Shown here one piece after another: positions 7,498 to 17,005 of a stretch of DNA of 64,000 bases. Origin of the DNA: Lachnospiraceae bacterium UBA1818. GTDB lineage: Bacteria; Bacillota; Clostridia; Lachnospirales; Lachnospiraceae. The position numbers and the translations under genes were made by a program. Numbering within the stretch: position 1 is the stretch's first letter; every line of letters begins with the position of its first letter. The notes beneath the pieces are model-generated. The model saw only the letters and a list, made by a program, of their open reading frames with translations. It was not told the DNA's origin and made no database searches. The stretch is taken from assembly GCA_904419285.1 (NCBI GenBank), contig CAJFQZ010000002.1:1-64000 (forward strand), given 5' to 3'.

Positions 7498-8784
7498 TTA
7501 TTTATTCGGTACGATGACCGTCTTCCCGCCCATGTACGGCTGCAGTTTCTCCGGGATCTTTACAGAACCGTCTGCCTGCAGATTGTTCTCCAGGAATGCG
7601 ATCAGCATTCTCGGCGGCGCAACTACTGTATTGTTCAGCGTATGAGCGAAATAATTGCCGTTCTCTCCCTTTACGCGGATGCCGAGACGTCTCGCCTGTG
7701 CATCTCCAAGATTAGAGCAGCTTCCGACTTCAAAGTATTTTTTCTGTCTCGGGGACCATGCTTCAACGTCCACGGACTTTACCTTCAGATCCGCCAGGTC
7801 TCCTGAACAGCATTCCAGCGTACGCACCGGGATATCCATGGAACGGAACAGATCCACTGTATTTTTCCACAGTTTGTCATACCATTCCATACTGTCTTCC
7901 GGCTTGCACACAACGATCATTTCCTGCTTCTCGAACTGGTGGATTCTGTATACACCTCTCTCCTCTATGCCGTGAGCTCCTTTTTCTTTTCTGAAGCAAG
8001 GAGAGTAGCTTGTGAGCGTCTGCGGAAGCTGATCTTCCGTAAGCTGTGTATTGATGAATTTTCCGATCATAGAATGCTCGCTTGTACCGATCAGGTAGAG
8101 ATCTTCGCCTTCAATCTTATACATCATTGCATCCATCTCAGCAAAACTCATAACGCCTGTCACTACATTGCTTCTGATCATGAACGGCGGGATACAGTAT
8201 GTGAATCCTCTGTCGATCATGAAATCTCTTGCGTAGGCAAGTACTGCAGAGTGAAGTCTTGCAATATCTCCCATGAGGTAGTAGAATCCGTTTCCTGCAA
8301 CTCTTCTCGCACTGTCAAGATCGATTCCGTTAAAGGACTCCATGATCTCTGTATGATACGGAATCTCGAAGTCCGGTACGACCGGTTCACCGAATCTCTC
8401 CAGCTCAACGTTCTCACTGTCGTCTTTTCCGATCGGAACAGAAGGATCGATGATATTCGGTATTGTCATCATGATCTTTTTGATCTTTTCCTCTACTTCT
8501 TTTTCTTCCTCGGAGAGAGAATCTATCCTGCCGGCATATTCTCCAACTTTCTGCTTCAGCGCTTCTGCTTCTTCGAACTTTTTCTGTCCCATCATAGCGC
8601 CGATCTGTTTTGATGCTTTGTTCTTATCTGCTCGCAGGCCCTCAACTTCCTGCTTGATCTCGCGGTTTCTTTTGTCCAGCTCAATAACCTCATCTACAAG
8701 CGGAAGCTTCTCATCCTGAAATTTGTTCTTGATGTTCTGCTTTACGATATCCGGATTATTTCTCAAAAATTTAATGTCTAACAT
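7498..8784 (-). CDS. serS: Seryl-tRNA synthetase
   Basis: 428 residues, normal length for the enzyme that charges tRNA-Ser with serine in the cytoplasm. Residues 1-110 form the N-terminal antiparallel coiled-coil arm (IELDKRNREIKQEVEGLRADKNKASK) that grips the tRNA variable arm. The class II core shows motif 2 in FRKEKGAHGIEERGVYRIHQFEKQE. Motif 3 reads HTLNNTVVAPPRMLIAFLEN, whereas most bacterial enzymes have HTLNGSG(L/V)AVGRT(L/W)VA; the catalytic arginine is kept. It heads a minus-strand pair with the DUF3881 gene. Confidence 0.95.
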   Translation of the reverse strand: MLDIKFLRNNPDIVKQNIKNKFQDEKLPLVDEVIELDKRNREIKQEVEGLRADKNKASKQIGAMMGQKKFEEAEALKQKVGEYAGRIDSLSEEEKEVEEKIKKIMMTIPNIIDPSVPIGKDDSENVELERFGEPVVPDFEIPYHTEIMESFNGIDLDSARRVAGNGFYYLMGDIARLHSAVLAYARDFMIDRGFTYCIPPFMIRSNVVTGVMSFAEMDAMMYKIEGEDLYLIGTSEHSMIGKFINTQLTEDQLPQTLTSYSPCFRKEKGAHGIEERGVYRIHQFEKQEMIVVCKPEDSMEWYDKLWKNTVDLFRSMDIPVRTLECCSGDLADLKVKSVDVEAWSPRQKKYFEVGSCSNLGDAQARRLGIRVKGENGNYFAHTLNNTVVAPPRMLIAFLENNLQADGSVKIPEKLQPYMGGKTVIVPNK

Positions 8785-8813
8785 TTGTTAATTCCTCTCA
8801 TTCTTTTTATGTT

Positions 8814-9347
8814 CTATTCATTTTGTTCAGCATCTTTGATGTCTAAGGATTCCTGATAGATTGCCTTTTCAAGGCACTGTCTTTCTTCTTCTCCGAGTTC
8901 GATATAGCTTTCGCCTTTTAAGATCTCTTTAATATAGGTATAGCAGCCTTCCCTGCTGTGCATTGCATTGAAGATCCATCCGTTATTGTTTTCATCCAGC
9001 ATTGTTAATACAAAGCTTAAGTTTCCGCCCATTTCATGGAAAGCATCATATTTCACGATTCCCACTTTCTGATAGTGGCTCTCCATCTTCTTATAGATCT
9101 TATCAATCTCATTTCTGTTTTCTTCTACTGCTGCGTAAACCTCTTCCAGTTTTTCGAATCTCTTGAAGATGCTTTTTTCAAGACTTTTTCCATTCTTCCC
9201 CTTCATGAAAGTTGAATAGCTTCTCTGAAGATGATTGTACTTGTCGTAAAGAAGAACCAGCAGTACAATCAGCGCCACCTGCAGCATAAACATAATGATA
9301 AACAGGTAAAATGGGTCTATTCCAAGGCTGCCCAGTATTCCATCCAT
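8814..9347 (-). CDS. DUF4446 family membrane-anchored protein
   Basis: 177 residues. An N-terminal hydrophobic segment (about 12-38, PFYLFIIMFMLQVALIVLLVLL) is followed by a coiled-coil (about 60-95) and the conserved block VGIVKYDAFHEMGGNLSFVLTMLDENNNGWI that defines DUF4446. The family is commonly encoded beside parAB near the origin in Clostridia, as here, and has no known activity. An anchoring or chromosome-organisation role is only inferred from the location. Confidence 0.85.
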   Translation of the reverse strand: MDGILGSLGIDPFYLFIIMFMLQVALIVLLVLLYDKYNHLQRSYSTFMKGKNGKSLEKSIFKRFEKLEEVYAAVEENRNEIDKIYKKMESHYQKVGIVKYDAFHEMGGNLSFVLTMLDENNNGWIFNAMHSREGCYTYIKEILKGESYIELGEEERQCLEKAIYQESLDIKDAEQNE

Positions 9348-9395
9348 TCAATCCATCTCCTTTTTTAATTATACTCTCCTCAAATTTTATCTTCT

Positions 9396-10313
9396 TTACT
9401 CAGACTGAATCGTCATGATCAGATCATAGATTCTTTCCAGTTCTTCCTCTGAATAGTATTCTATCTCTATCCTTCCCTTTCCATTCGCTTTTGGATTTAC
9501 ACTGACCTTTGTTCCGATAATATTTTTCATCTGTTCCTCTATATTATCATAGACAAACGTATGTTCTGACTTTGGCTTCTTTATCTCCTTTTTCGGATTT
9601 TTCAAAGCTTTTACCAGTTTTTCTGTCTCTCTTACGCTGAGTTTTTCATCAAATATCTTATTTGCAAGGATATACTGCTGTTCCTCATCATCGATCGCCA
9701 GAAGTGCTCTTGCATGCCCCGTGCTGATCATATCATCTACGATCATCTGCTGTACGCGCGGACTGAGCTTCAGAAGTCTCATTGAGTTGGTCACCGCTGT
9801 TCTGCTCTTTGACACTCTCTCAGCGACTTCATCCTGTTTGAGATTAAATTCTTCCAAGAGTCTTTTATATGCCATTGCCTCCTCGATCGGATTCAGATTT
9901 TCACGCTGTATGTTTTCTATCAGAGAGATTTCCACAATTTCCTGGTCTGTAAATTCTTTTACAATGACAGGAACTTCTTTTACCCCTGCGATTTTCGCAG
10001 CTCTCCATCTTCTCTCTCCTGCAATAATTTCGTAGTAATCCTTCTTTTTCTGAACAATAAGGGGCTGAAGGATTCCAAACTGTTTGATTGAATCAGCCAG
10101 CTCCACCAGGGCATCTTCGTCAAAATCTTTTCTCGGCTGATCACGATTTGGTTCAACCTGATTGATCTTGACCATGATTTCCCCTGATTTCAATACTTCT
10201 TCCTCTTTCTTTTCTCTATCATCAATTTTTGCAGAAGTTTTCGGCTTTTTTTCATTTTTATTTGGTATAAGACTGTCAAGTCCTTTTCCAAGCCCGTTTC
10301 TCTTTACTGCCAT
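9396..10313 (-). CDS. parB: Chromosome partition protein ParB (Spo0J)
   Basis: 305 residues. The N-terminus has the conserved GLGKGLDSLIP segment that contacts ParA. CTP-binding motifs are AGERRWRA at about residue 118 and ENIQRENLNPIEEA at about 148. A helix-turn-helix (DEVAERVSKSRTAVTNSMRLLKL) recognises parS, and the C-terminal 60 residues form the dimerisation/DNA-sliding domain. The gene follows parA by 3 bases and four consensus parS sites lie just upstream of the operon. ParB clamps load there and recruit SMC and ParA to the origin region. Confidence 0.96.
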   Translation of the reverse strand: MAVKRNGLGKGLDSLIPNKNEKKPKTSAKIDDREKKEEEVLKSGEIMVKINQVEPNRDQPRKDFDEDALVELADSIKQFGILQPLIVQKKKDYYEIIAGERRWRAAKIAGVKEVPVIVKEFTDQEIVEISLIENIQRENLNPIEEAMAYKRLLEEFNLKQDEVAERVSKSRTAVTNSMRLLKLSPRVQQMIVDDMISTGHARALLAIDDEEQQYILANKIFDEKLSVRETEKLVKALKNPKKEIKKPKSEHTFVYDNIEEQMKNIIGTKVSVNPKANGKGRIEIEYYSEEELERIYDLIMTIQSE

Positions 10314-10316
10314 ATT

Positions 10317-11084
10317 TTACTCTTCTCCTTTATGTATAACTTCTTCTGCCAGCAGCATGTAGCTCTCAGCTCCTGTCGATCTTGGATCGTATAGAGTGAT
10401 TGGCAAACCATAACTTGGTGCTTCTGCTAATCTGATATTTCGAGGAATAATAGTCTTGTAGATTGCCTGATTCAGATTATCCTTAACATTTTCAACCACC
10501 TGCAGTGACAGATTCGTTCTTGCATCATACATGGTGAATACAACGCCTTCTATTTCAAGCGATGAGTTCAGTCTTTCCTGTACAAGCTCAATCGTATGGA
10601 TTAACTGGCTTAATCCTTCGAGAGCATAGTATTCACATTGTATAGGTACAATAACAGAATCGGCTGTTGTCATAGCATTTATCGTAAGCATGCTCAATGC
10701 CGGAGGACAATCGATTATGATAAAGTCGTATCTGTCCCTGATCTTGTCAACTTCTTCTTTCAGAAGATATTCTTTGTTATCAATCCCGATCAGCTCGATC
10801 TCTGCGGCTGAAAGATTGATATTAGAAGGAAGTACATCAAGGTTTTCTATAACATTTTCATAGATACACTCTTCTATTCCCACATTGCCTATTATCAGAT
10901 CATAAACCGTTTTTTCGGCTTCATCTTTGTCTACGCCAAGACCGCTCGTCATGTTTCCCTGAGGATCCATATCAAGAGCCAGTACTTTCTGTCCCAGACT
11001 TGCGAGTGAGGCTGATAAGTTGATCGCAGTTGTTGTTTTTCCAACGCCTCCCTTTTGATTGGCAATTGCTATAATTCTACCCAT
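10317..11084 (-). CDS. parA: Chromosome partition ATPase ParA (Soj)
   Basis: 255 residues, canonical short chromosomal ParA without an N-terminal DNA-binding extension. Deviant Walker A ANQKGGVGKTTTAINL at about residues 8-23, Walker A' LALDMDPQGN near 38-47 and Walker B IIIDCPPALSMLTINAM near 117-133 are intact. It binds DNA nonspecifically as an ATP dimer, interacts with ParB, and in Bacillus also tunes DnaA. It is the first gene of the parAB operon, with AGGAG shortly before the ATG and the parS cluster directly upstream. Confidence 0.96.
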   Translation of the reverse strand: MGRIIAIANQKGGVGKTTTAINLSASLASLGQKVLALDMDPQGNMTSGLGVDKDEAEKTVYDLIIGNVGIEECIYENVIENLDVLPSNINLSAAEIELIGIDNKEYLLKEEVDKIRDRYDFIIIDCPPALSMLTINAMTTADSVIVPIQCEYYALEGLSQLIHTIELVQERLNSSLEIEGVVFTMYDARTNLSLQVVENVKDNLNQAIYKTIIPRNIRLAEAPSYGLPITLYDPRSTGAESYMLLAEEVIHKGEE

Positions 11085-11149
11085 TTTTGTACTCCTTTCT
11101 TTTGGATACCTACTTATTATATCACCTTTTATTCTATTAATCCATAAAA

Positions 11150-11165
11150 TGTTTCACGTGAAACA
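11150..11165. promoter_or_regulatory. parS site 1
   Basis: Exact 16-bp palindrome TGTTTCACGTGAAACA, the consensus ParB-binding site; 66 bp upstream of parA. Confidence 0.95.
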
Positions 11166-11212
11166 TTATTTTAATGATTTTATTTTTATTAAAACTTCTT
11201 ATGAATATAAGA

Positions 11213-11228
11213 TGTTTCACGTGAAACA
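11213..11228. promoter_or_regulatory. parS site 2
   Basis: Second exact TGTTTCACGTGAAACA, 63 bp from site 1. It borders the first copy of the 77-bp tandem duplication. Confidence 0.95.
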
Positions 11229-11233
11229 TTCAG

Positions 11234-11387
11234 GTTCTTTCTTTTTATGTATATTTATATAACCTATACTGCTGTGTTTGCTTTGTTCTTTCACCTGCCT
11301 TCTATTCAGCGTTCTTTCTTTTTATGTATATTTATATAACCTATACTGCTGTGTTTGCTTTGTTCTTTCACCTGCCTTCTATTCAGC
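11234..11387. repeat. Perfect 77-bp tandem duplication between parS sites 2 and 3
   Basis: Bases 11234-11310 and 11311-11387 are identical over all 77 positions, head to tail. The unit is AT-rich, noncoding, and begins GTTCTTTCTTTTTATG and ends CTGCCTTCTATTCAGC. The duplication widens the spacing between parS sites 2 and 3 from about 101 bp to 178 bp. The lack of any difference points to a recent event. Confidence 0.95.
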
Positions 11388-11390
11388 AAA

Positions 11391-11406
11391 TGTTTCACGT
11401 GAAACA
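11391..11406. promoter_or_regulatory. parS site 3
   Basis: Third exact TGTTTCACGTGAAACA, three bases after the tandem duplication. Confidence 0.95.
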
Positions 11407-11444
11407 TTTCTTAATTCATCTGCAGACCATTTCTTATAGTTTTA

Positions 11445-11460
11445 TGTTTCACGTGAAACA
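11445..11460. promoter_or_regulatory. parS site 4
   Basis: Fourth exact TGTTTCACGTGAAACA. A half-site TTTCACGT follows at about 11494. Four sites within 311 bp make a strong ParB loading centre about 9 kb from dnaA. Confidence 0.95.
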
Positions 11461-11560
11461 TAGAACTTCTGTCAAGTATTAAAATCCAATATTATTTCAC
11501 GTCTTGATCAACGCACCTGCCTTTTATAAAAAATGAATGTATTGAAAAATTTCACGCACA

Positions 11561-11673
11561 TAGTTACTGTTCACATCTAACAGCCGCCCGCATGCGCACT
11601 CGTCGCGCTGCCGCGCTCCAGTTCCGCACTTCGTGCTAAGACTGCTTATGCGAGCGGTGGTTACTGTTCACAC
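11561..11673. repeat. GC-rich palindromic element bounded by GTTACTGTTCAC motifs
   Basis: GTTACTGTTCAC occurs at 11563-11574 and again, same orientation, at 11660-11671. Between them is a GC-rich insert, sharply unlike the AT-rich surroundings, whose ends CCGCCCGCAT (11583-11592) and ATGCGAGCGG (11648-11657) can pair. The same 12-mer recurs at 46121 and, with one change and inverted, at 52567. I read this as a member of a dispersed short palindromic repeat family. The remainder of 11461-11771 holds no gene. Confidence 0.6.
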
Positions 11674-11771
11674 CGTACATATATCAAGTCAAAACAAATA
11701 TTTATTAGGTCTTTATTTGAGTTTCCTGATGTAGTATAATAAATTTAAATATTGAAGGCAGGTGATCTTGA

Positions 11772-12737
11772 TTGAACATAAAAAGAAAGTTGACGTTTTT
11801 AGCCGTATTCACGGGAGCTGCAATAGGAACAATGCATATCGTAAACAGAATTTTTCAGTATGCAGCAACTGCGGATAATCTTTTAGATAAGGATACATAT
11901 GAATATTATAACTGGCGCTTCGGCAAGATAGCATATAAAAAGAAAGGCAGCGGAAGTCCAATTCTGCTCGTTCATGATCTCAATGTCTGTTCATCTTCTC
12001 ATGAATGGAACAATATTATCAATGAACTTGCAAAAACAAACACGGTATATGCCATTGATCTGTTAGGATGCGGCTGTTCTGAGCGTCCGGTCCTTACCTA
12101 TACGAATTTTCTCTATGTGCAGCTGATCACTGATTTTATTAAGGATATTATCACCGAAAAGACTGATATTATTGTATCAGGAGAATCTGCGTCCTTTGTC
12201 ATCATGGCATGTGCAAATGATGATACAGTAATCAACCGTGTCATTATAGTCAATCCTCAGGATCTTGCATCACAGGCAAAGATCCCGACAAAGCGCTCCT
12301 ATATGGTAAAATATCTTCTCCTTGCACCGGTCATAGGGACCTTTATCTACAACATAAAGGTAAACAAGCGAACGATCCGGGAACTTCTGCTCTCCGGTGT
12401 CTATGACCACAATTCTGTCAGTGAGAAAGATATCCTTACATGCTTTGAATCTTCTCATAAAGATAAGACTCATTCAAAGTACTTGTTTGCATGTCAAAAA
12501 TCGCGTTTTACTAACGCTAATATCATCTGTTGTCTGAGCAAGATCAACAACAGCATATTTATTGTAACAGGCAGCTCTGATCCTGTGAACATTCTTATAG
12601 CTAACCAGTACCAGAATTATCTTCCTTCCATCGAAATACTGGGGATAAATAAGACAAAGAAGATACCTCATGTGGAAAAACCGGAGGAATTCACTGAACA
12701 GGTAAGAGTACTTTTTTCTGAAGGAGATGCAGAATAG
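11772..12737 (+). CDS. Alpha/beta hydrolase with an N-terminal membrane anchor
   Basis: 321 residues. A hydrophobic N-terminal helix (about residues 7-28) probably anchors the protein or serves as an uncleaved signal. The hydrolase fold shows the oxyanion region ILLVHDLNVCSSSHEW near residue 68, VYAIDLLGCGCSERP near 98, and a nucleophile elbow GESAS near 142, where the usual last glycine is serine. Candidate acid and base residues are in FIVTGSSDPVN (about 267) and KKIPHVEKPEEF (about 300). The start is TTG at 11772, preceded by GCAGGTGAT. The substrate cannot be told. It stands alone on the plus strand between parS and rsmG. Confidence 0.8.
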   Translation: MNIKRKLTFLAVFTGAAIGTMHIVNRIFQYAATADNLLDKDTYEYYNWRFGKIAYKKKGSGSPILLVHDLNVCSSSHEWNNIINELAKTNTVYAIDLLGCGCSERPVLTYTNFLYVQLITDFIKDIITEKTDIIVSGESASFVIMACANDDTVINRVIIVNPQDLASQAKIPTKRSYMVKYLLLAPVIGTFIYNIKVNKRTIRELLLSGVYDHNSVSEKDILTCFESSHKDKTHSKYLFACQKSRFTNANIICCLSKINNSIFIVTGSSDPVNILIANQYQNYLPSIEILGINKTKKIPHVEKPEEFTEQVRVLFSEGDAE

Positions 12738-12791
12738 TAAAAAATACAGCATCTGATAAAACAGCATATAATATAGAAGGAACAATTTTAA

Positions 12792-12834
12792 AAGACCGCA
12801 TAGTCGGACAAATAACTGTCAACTATGCGGTCTT
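12792..12834. terminator. Bidirectional terminator between the hydrolase gene and rsmG
   Basis: A perfect 13-bp stem (12792-12804 with 12822-12834). TTCCTTTTTT follows on the plus strand and TTTAAAATTG on the minus strand, so it can stop both converging genes. Confidence 0.85.
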
Positions 12835-12858
12835 CCTTTTTTCTATTCTGCCGACCAA

Positions 12859-13572
12859 TTATGTCAGCGGTTCTTTTGCAGGAAGCCCTGCTTTCCTGGG
12901 ATACTTTTTCGGTGTATTCTTTATCTTTTCCACATTTACAATAGCTCTTCCCATATCTGTCCCCGGAAGATTAAACTTATCCACACTCTTTATCTCTCCT
13001 CCGAGAATTTTCACCGCATTTTCTGAATTTTTTATCTCTTTATCAGAATCCGCGCTCTTATATGAGCAAAAATACCCAGTTATCCCCACAAAAGGCAGAC
13101 AATATTCACATAATGTGGATAAGTTTGCGACAGCACGGGAAACACAGAGATCGAACTGCTCTCTGAACTCTTTCTTTTTTGCATAATCTTCCGCTCTTCC
13201 ATGCAGAGCTGTGATTTTCTGCAGACCGAGCTCATCGATCACCGCGTTCAGAAATCTGATTCTTTTATTTAAAGAATCAAGGAGCACCACTTCGATCTCA
13301 GGAAATACGATTTTCAGTGGAATCCCCGGAAAACCGGCTCCTGTCCCGACATCAATGAGACGCCTGACCTTTTTCATATCCCTATTTCTTACAATCGTAA
13401 GACTGTCTGTAAAATGCTTCAGGTTCACTTCATCATAATCTGTGATTCCCGTCAGGTTCATTACTTTATTCCACTCTACCAGCATCTCATAATACCTGTG
13501 GAACTGCTTCTTCTGCTCTTCCGTGAGCCTTATTCCAAGCTCTTCTAATTCCATTTCAAAACGATCAGCCAT
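12859..13572 (-). CDS. rsmG: 16S rRNA (guanine527-N7)-methyltransferase RsmG (GidB)
   Basis: 237 residues, usual length. Methylates G527 in the 530 loop of 16S rRNA with S-adenosylmethionine. The Rossmann fold motif LIDVGTGAGFPGIPLKIVFP is at about residues 70-89, followed by VVLLDSLNKRIRFLN and the RAEDYA segment. An N-terminal helix carries NKVMNLTGI. It lies downstream of mnmE-mnmG in the common order mnmE-mnmG-rsmG, separated by 140 bp that contain a palindrome. Confidence 0.95.
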   Translation of the reverse strand: MADRFEMELEELGIRLTEEQKKQFHRYYEMLVEWNKVMNLTGITDYDEVNLKHFTDSLTIVRNRDMKKVRRLIDVGTGAGFPGIPLKIVFPEIEVVLLDSLNKRIRFLNAVIDELGLQKITALHGRAEDYAKKKEFREQFDLCVSRAVANLSTLCEYCLPFVGITGYFCSYKSADSDKEIKNSENAVKILGGEIKSVDKFNLPGTDMGRAIVNVEKIKNTPKKYPRKAGLPAKEPLT

Positions 13573-13687
13573 TCTTTTTCTCCTGCCTAAACTAAACCTT
13601 CTTCTGATTTCAAATATTCAAGGGAATCTGTACATCTATCGGCAGTATTCCCCTGTAAATATATTACTGCCACAAACGGAATTTCAT

Positions 13688-13707
13688 ATATATAGCATGC
13701 TATATAT
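13688..13707. repeat. 20-bp perfect AT-rich palindrome downstream of mnmG
   Basis: ATATATAGCATGCTATATAT is self-complementary with no loop and starts six bases after the mnmG stop. No T-run follows, so it does not look like a classic terminator; a protein-binding site is as likely. Confidence 0.7.
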
Positions 13708-13712
13708 TATCT

Positions 13713-15605
13713 CTATCGGCTTCCTAGATAGACTAAAAGTACAGAAATATCCGCCGGTGAAACGCCTGATATCCTGGAAGCCTGTCCGATCGACGCCGGC
13801 CGGATCTGCTTCAGTTTCTGTCTCGCCTCAATGCGCAGGCTCTGTATTTCATCATAATCAATATCATCCGGTATCTTCTTCTTCTCCATCTTCCTGAACT
13901 GTTCTACCTGGCGCATCTGGCGCTTTATATAACCGTCGTACTTGATATTGATATCCACCTGCTCTTTCACATCATAAGGAAGTTCCGGCCTCTTCTCGTC
14001 AATGGGTGAAAGTTTCTCATAGGAGAGTTCCGGCCTGCGGATCAGCTCCGCCAGCGTAGTGCCGGATGTAAGCGGTGTGCTGCCAAAGGATTCAAGGAGG
14101 CTCTGCACCTTCTCAGAGGTCCCGATGTTCGTGTGCTCTACGCGCCTGATCTCCTCATCGATCATTCTCTCCTTCTCAAGAAGGCGCCGGTATCTCTCCT
14201 CATCGATCAGGCCAATCTCATATCCAAGCTTCGTCAGCCTGAGATCTGCATTATCCTGGCGGAGAAGAAGGCGGTACTCTGCGCGTGATGTCATCATACG
14301 ATACGGTTCATGGCTCTCTTTTGTCACAAGATCATCGATCAGCACACCGATATATCCCTGGGAACGGTCAATCACGATTCCTTCCTTTCCCTGAAGCTTT
14401 CTCGCCGCATTGATGCCGGCGATCAGCCCCTGAGCCGCAGCCTCTTCATACCCTGAACTGCCGTTGAACTGCCCGCCGCTGAAGAGTCCTTCAATATTCT
14501 TGAACTCCAGAGTACTTTTAAGCTGCCTGGCGTCAATGCAGTCATACTCGATGGCGTAGGCATTTCTCACGATCTTCGCATGCTCCAGCCCGGGCACGCT
14601 CCTGTACATCGCATACTGTACGTCCTCCGGAAGTGAACTTGACATGCCTCCCACATACATTTCTGTCGTGTGAAGCCCCTCCGGCTCAATGAATACCTGA
14701 TGTCTGTCCTTATCCGGGAACTTGACCACCTTATCCTCAATGGAAGGGCAGTATCTCGGCCCCGTCCCCTCGATCGCCCCTGAGAACAGCGGTGAACGGT
14801 CCAGATTCTGCCGTATGATATCGTGTGTCTTTTCATTCGTATAAGTGAGCCAGCAGGAAACCTGATCGATCTGAACGTCCTCCGGGTCCGTAGTAAAGGA
14901 AAAGGGAACTACCCGCTCATCCCCTTTCTGCTCCTCCATCTTACTGAAATCAATGGAATTCCTGTCTATCCTCGCCGGAGTTCCCGTCTTGAATCGGTAC
15001 ATCTTTATCCCGAGCGACTTCAGGCTGTCTGTCAGATAGTTAGCGCTCTGCAGCCCGTTAGGCCCCGTATACGTGCTTATATCGCCGTAAATGCATCTCG
15101 CCTTGAGATATGTGCCTGTGCACAGAACAACGGCTCTGCAGCGGTATATGGCGCCTGAATAGGTCTGTACGCCCGTCACCCTGCCGTCCTCTGCCAGGAT
15201 GTCCGTCACCTCCATCTGCCGGATATCCAGATTCTCCTGCTCCTCAAGAACCTGACGCATTGCCCGGCTGTAGTCCGCCTTGTCAGCCTGCGCCCTGAGA
15301 GAATGTACTGCCGGTCCTTTGGAGCTGTTCAGCATCTTGGACTGTATGAATGTACGGTCGATCACCTTTCCCATCTCACCGCCCAGCGCATCTACTTCCC
15401 GCACAAGATGTCCCTTGGAGCTGCCTCCGATATTCGGGTTGCAGGGCATGAGCGCGATGCTGTCCACACTGACCGTAAACATCACAGTCTTAAATCCAAG
15501 TCTCGCGGAAGCAAGCGCCGCCTCGCATCCCGCATGACCTGCTCCCACTACGGCGATATCATATTCATCCTTATTTTCCCATACAGAATTTGCTGAATAT
15601 TTCAT
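13713..15605 (-). CDS. mnmG: tRNA uridine 5-carboxymethylaminomethyl modification enzyme MnmG (GidA)
   Basis: 630 residues. FAD-dependent partner of MnmE that modifies the wobble uridine of certain tRNAs. The dinucleotide-binding motif [15 protein letters not shown] is at about residues 16-30; [20 protein letters not shown] and the conserved [12 protein letters not shown] segment follow. The C-terminus ([20 protein letters not shown]) is the domain that binds MnmE and tRNA. The coding start overlaps the end of mnmE by 35 bases, pointing to coupled expression. Confidence 0.96.
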   Translation of the reverse strand: MKYSANSVWENKDEYDIAVVGAGHAGCEAALASARLGFKTVMFTVSVDSIALMPCNPNIGGSSKGHLVREVDALGGEMGKVIDRTFIQSKMLNSSKGPAVHSLRAQADKADYSRAMRQVLEEQENLDIRQMEVTDILAEDGRVTGVQTYSGAIYRCRAVVLCTGTYLKARCIYGDISTYTGPNGLQSANYLTDSLKSLGIKMYRFKTGTPARIDRNSIDFSKMEEQKGDERVVPFSFTTDPEDVQIDQVSCWLTYTNEKTHDIIRQNLDRSPLFSGAIEGTGPRYCPSIEDKVVKFPDKDRHQVFIEPEGLHTTEMYVGGMSSSLPEDVQYAMYRSVPGLEHAKIVRNAYAIEYDCIDARQLKSTLEFKNIEGLFSGGQFNGSSGYEEAAAQGLIAGINAARKLQGKEGIVIDRSQGYIGVLIDDLVTKESHEPYRMMTSRAEYRLLLRQDNADLRLTKLGYEIGLIDEERYRRLLEKERMIDEEIRRVEHTNIGTSEKVQSLLESFGSTPLTSGTTLAELIRRPELSYEKLSPIDEKRPELPYDVKEQVDINIKYDGYIKRQMRQVEQFRKMEKKKIPDDIDYDEIQSLRIEARQKLKQIRPASIGQASRISGVSPADISVLLVYLGSR

Positions 15606-16974
15606 TTACCAAATCTTCTCCTATCGCTTCTCCTGTTATATTTCCGAGCGACTCGTATGCATCCATCAGATCTATGGAATAAAAATCCTCCGGCATGCCC
15701 GCGTCGATACTCTCCACTACTTTTTTCATGCTTTCCAGCGCATCGGCTAGAGCGCTTTTCTGCCGCGCATTTGTGATATAAACCTCTTCATTAAACGACA
15801 GTTTTCCCTTGAGGAACATGGATCTTACCGTCTCTTCAAACTCCCGGATTCCCTGCTCCTCTTTTGCCGATATTTCGATCATCGGGAGCTGAACAGATGT
15901 CTTTCCGAGCCTTTGAGCCGTCCGCTCCAGTTCACTTCTGATTTCTTCCTCGGTCACCACTGTCTCGAGGTCTGACTTGTTCAGAAGGATGACCGTCTTT
16001 TTATCATATATCAGATCAAGGATTTTTTCATCATTTTCATCCATTTTTCTGGATGCGTCGACAACATAGATGACCAGATCTGCATTTCTGGCGTAATCCT
16101 TTGCCTTTTCCACGCCCATCTTCTCTATGACATCCTCGGTCCGTCGTATCCCTGCCGTATCCATGATATTCAAAGTCAGCCCCTGGAGACGTATCTGTTC
16201 CTCAAGAACATCCCTGGTCGTTCCTTCGATATCTGTCACAATTGCCCGGTCATGTCCCGCCAGCGCATTGAGGAGAGATGACTTGCCCGCATTCGGCTTG
16301 CCTACGATGACTGTCTGGATGCCTTCCTTCATGATTCTTCCGTCGTCTGCAGACCGGATCAGCTCCCTGAGTTCCTCCATGATCCGGCAGGACGCTTCTC
16401 TCAGAGTCTCCCCGTAACCGTCCACGCTGATATGTTCCGGGTCGTCAAGGGCGGATTCAATGAATGCTGTATGGTGCAGTATCCGCTCTCTTATATCCTT
16501 TATTTTATCCCTCAGGCTTCCGCTCAGCTGACTGATCGAACTCTTCAGCGCATATTCATTCTGAGAGGTGATCACATCGATGACCGCCTCCGCCTGAGAC
16601 AGATCCATCTTTCCGTTCAGGAATGCCCGCTTCGTGAACTCCCCTGGTTCTGCGGGTCTCGCACCGTTTTTCAGCACCGTCTCCAGCACTCTCGAGACCA
16701 CATAAGTCCCTCCGTGACAGTTGATCTCAATGGTGTCTTCCCCTGTAAATGTCTTCGGTCCCCGCATCGCCATGACAAGTACCTCGTCTATGACATCATC
16801 CCCATCTGTGATATGTCCGTAGTGGATCGTATGGCTCGGAACTGCCGCCAGCTTTCTGCTCCCTCTGTAGACTCTGTCCGCAGTCTCAAATGCCTCGTCT
16901 CCGCTGATGCGCACGATCCCGATCCCCGAGTTCGTCATTCCTGTAGAAATTGCTGCAATTGTATCTCTTTTCAT
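15571..16974 (-). CDS. mnmE: tRNA modification GTPase MnmE (TrmE)
   Basis: 467 residues. N-terminal folate-binding domain begins [26 protein letters not shown] GTPase domain is inserted in a helical domain: G1 [17 protein letters not shown] (about 226-242), G2 TTRDVLEE, G3 IMDTAGIR, G4 LLNKSDLE. The C-terminus ends FCMGK, a version of the FCIGK motif whose cysteine is conserved in the family. It acts with MnmG on wobble uridines of tRNA. A terminator lies between it and the jag gene upstream. Confidence 0.96.
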   Translation of the reverse strand: MKRDTIAAISTGMTNSGIGIVRISGDEAFETADRVYRGSRKLAAVPSHTIHYGHITDGDDVIDEVLVMAMRGPKTFTGEDTIEINCHGGTYVVSRVLETVLKNGARPAEPGEFTKRAFLNGKMDLSQAEAVIDVITSQNEYALKSSISQLSGSLRDKIKDIRERILHHTAFIESALDDPEHISVDGYGETLREASCRIMEELRELIRSADDGRIMKEGIQTVIVGKPNAGKSSLLNALAGHDRAIVTDIEGTTRDVLEEQIRLQGLTLNIMDTAGIRRTEDVIEKMGVEKAKDYARNADLVIYVVDASRKMDENDEKILDLIYDKKTVILLNKSDLETVVTEEEIRSELERTAQRLGKTSVQLPMIEISAKEEQGIREFEETVRSMFLKGKLSFNEEVYITNARQKSALADALESMKKVVESIDAGMPEDFYSIDLMDAYESLGNITGEAIGEDLVNEIFSKFCMGK

Positions 16975-17005
16975 AATGATCTTTTCGAACCTTTCAGATA
17001 TTTAA

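Noticed and set aside
11150-11460. Possible CRISPR-like array (regular palindromes and a duplicated unit)
   Set aside because: The palindromes are exact parS sites and the 77-bp units are a simple tandem duplication with no repeat-spacer structure or cas genes.
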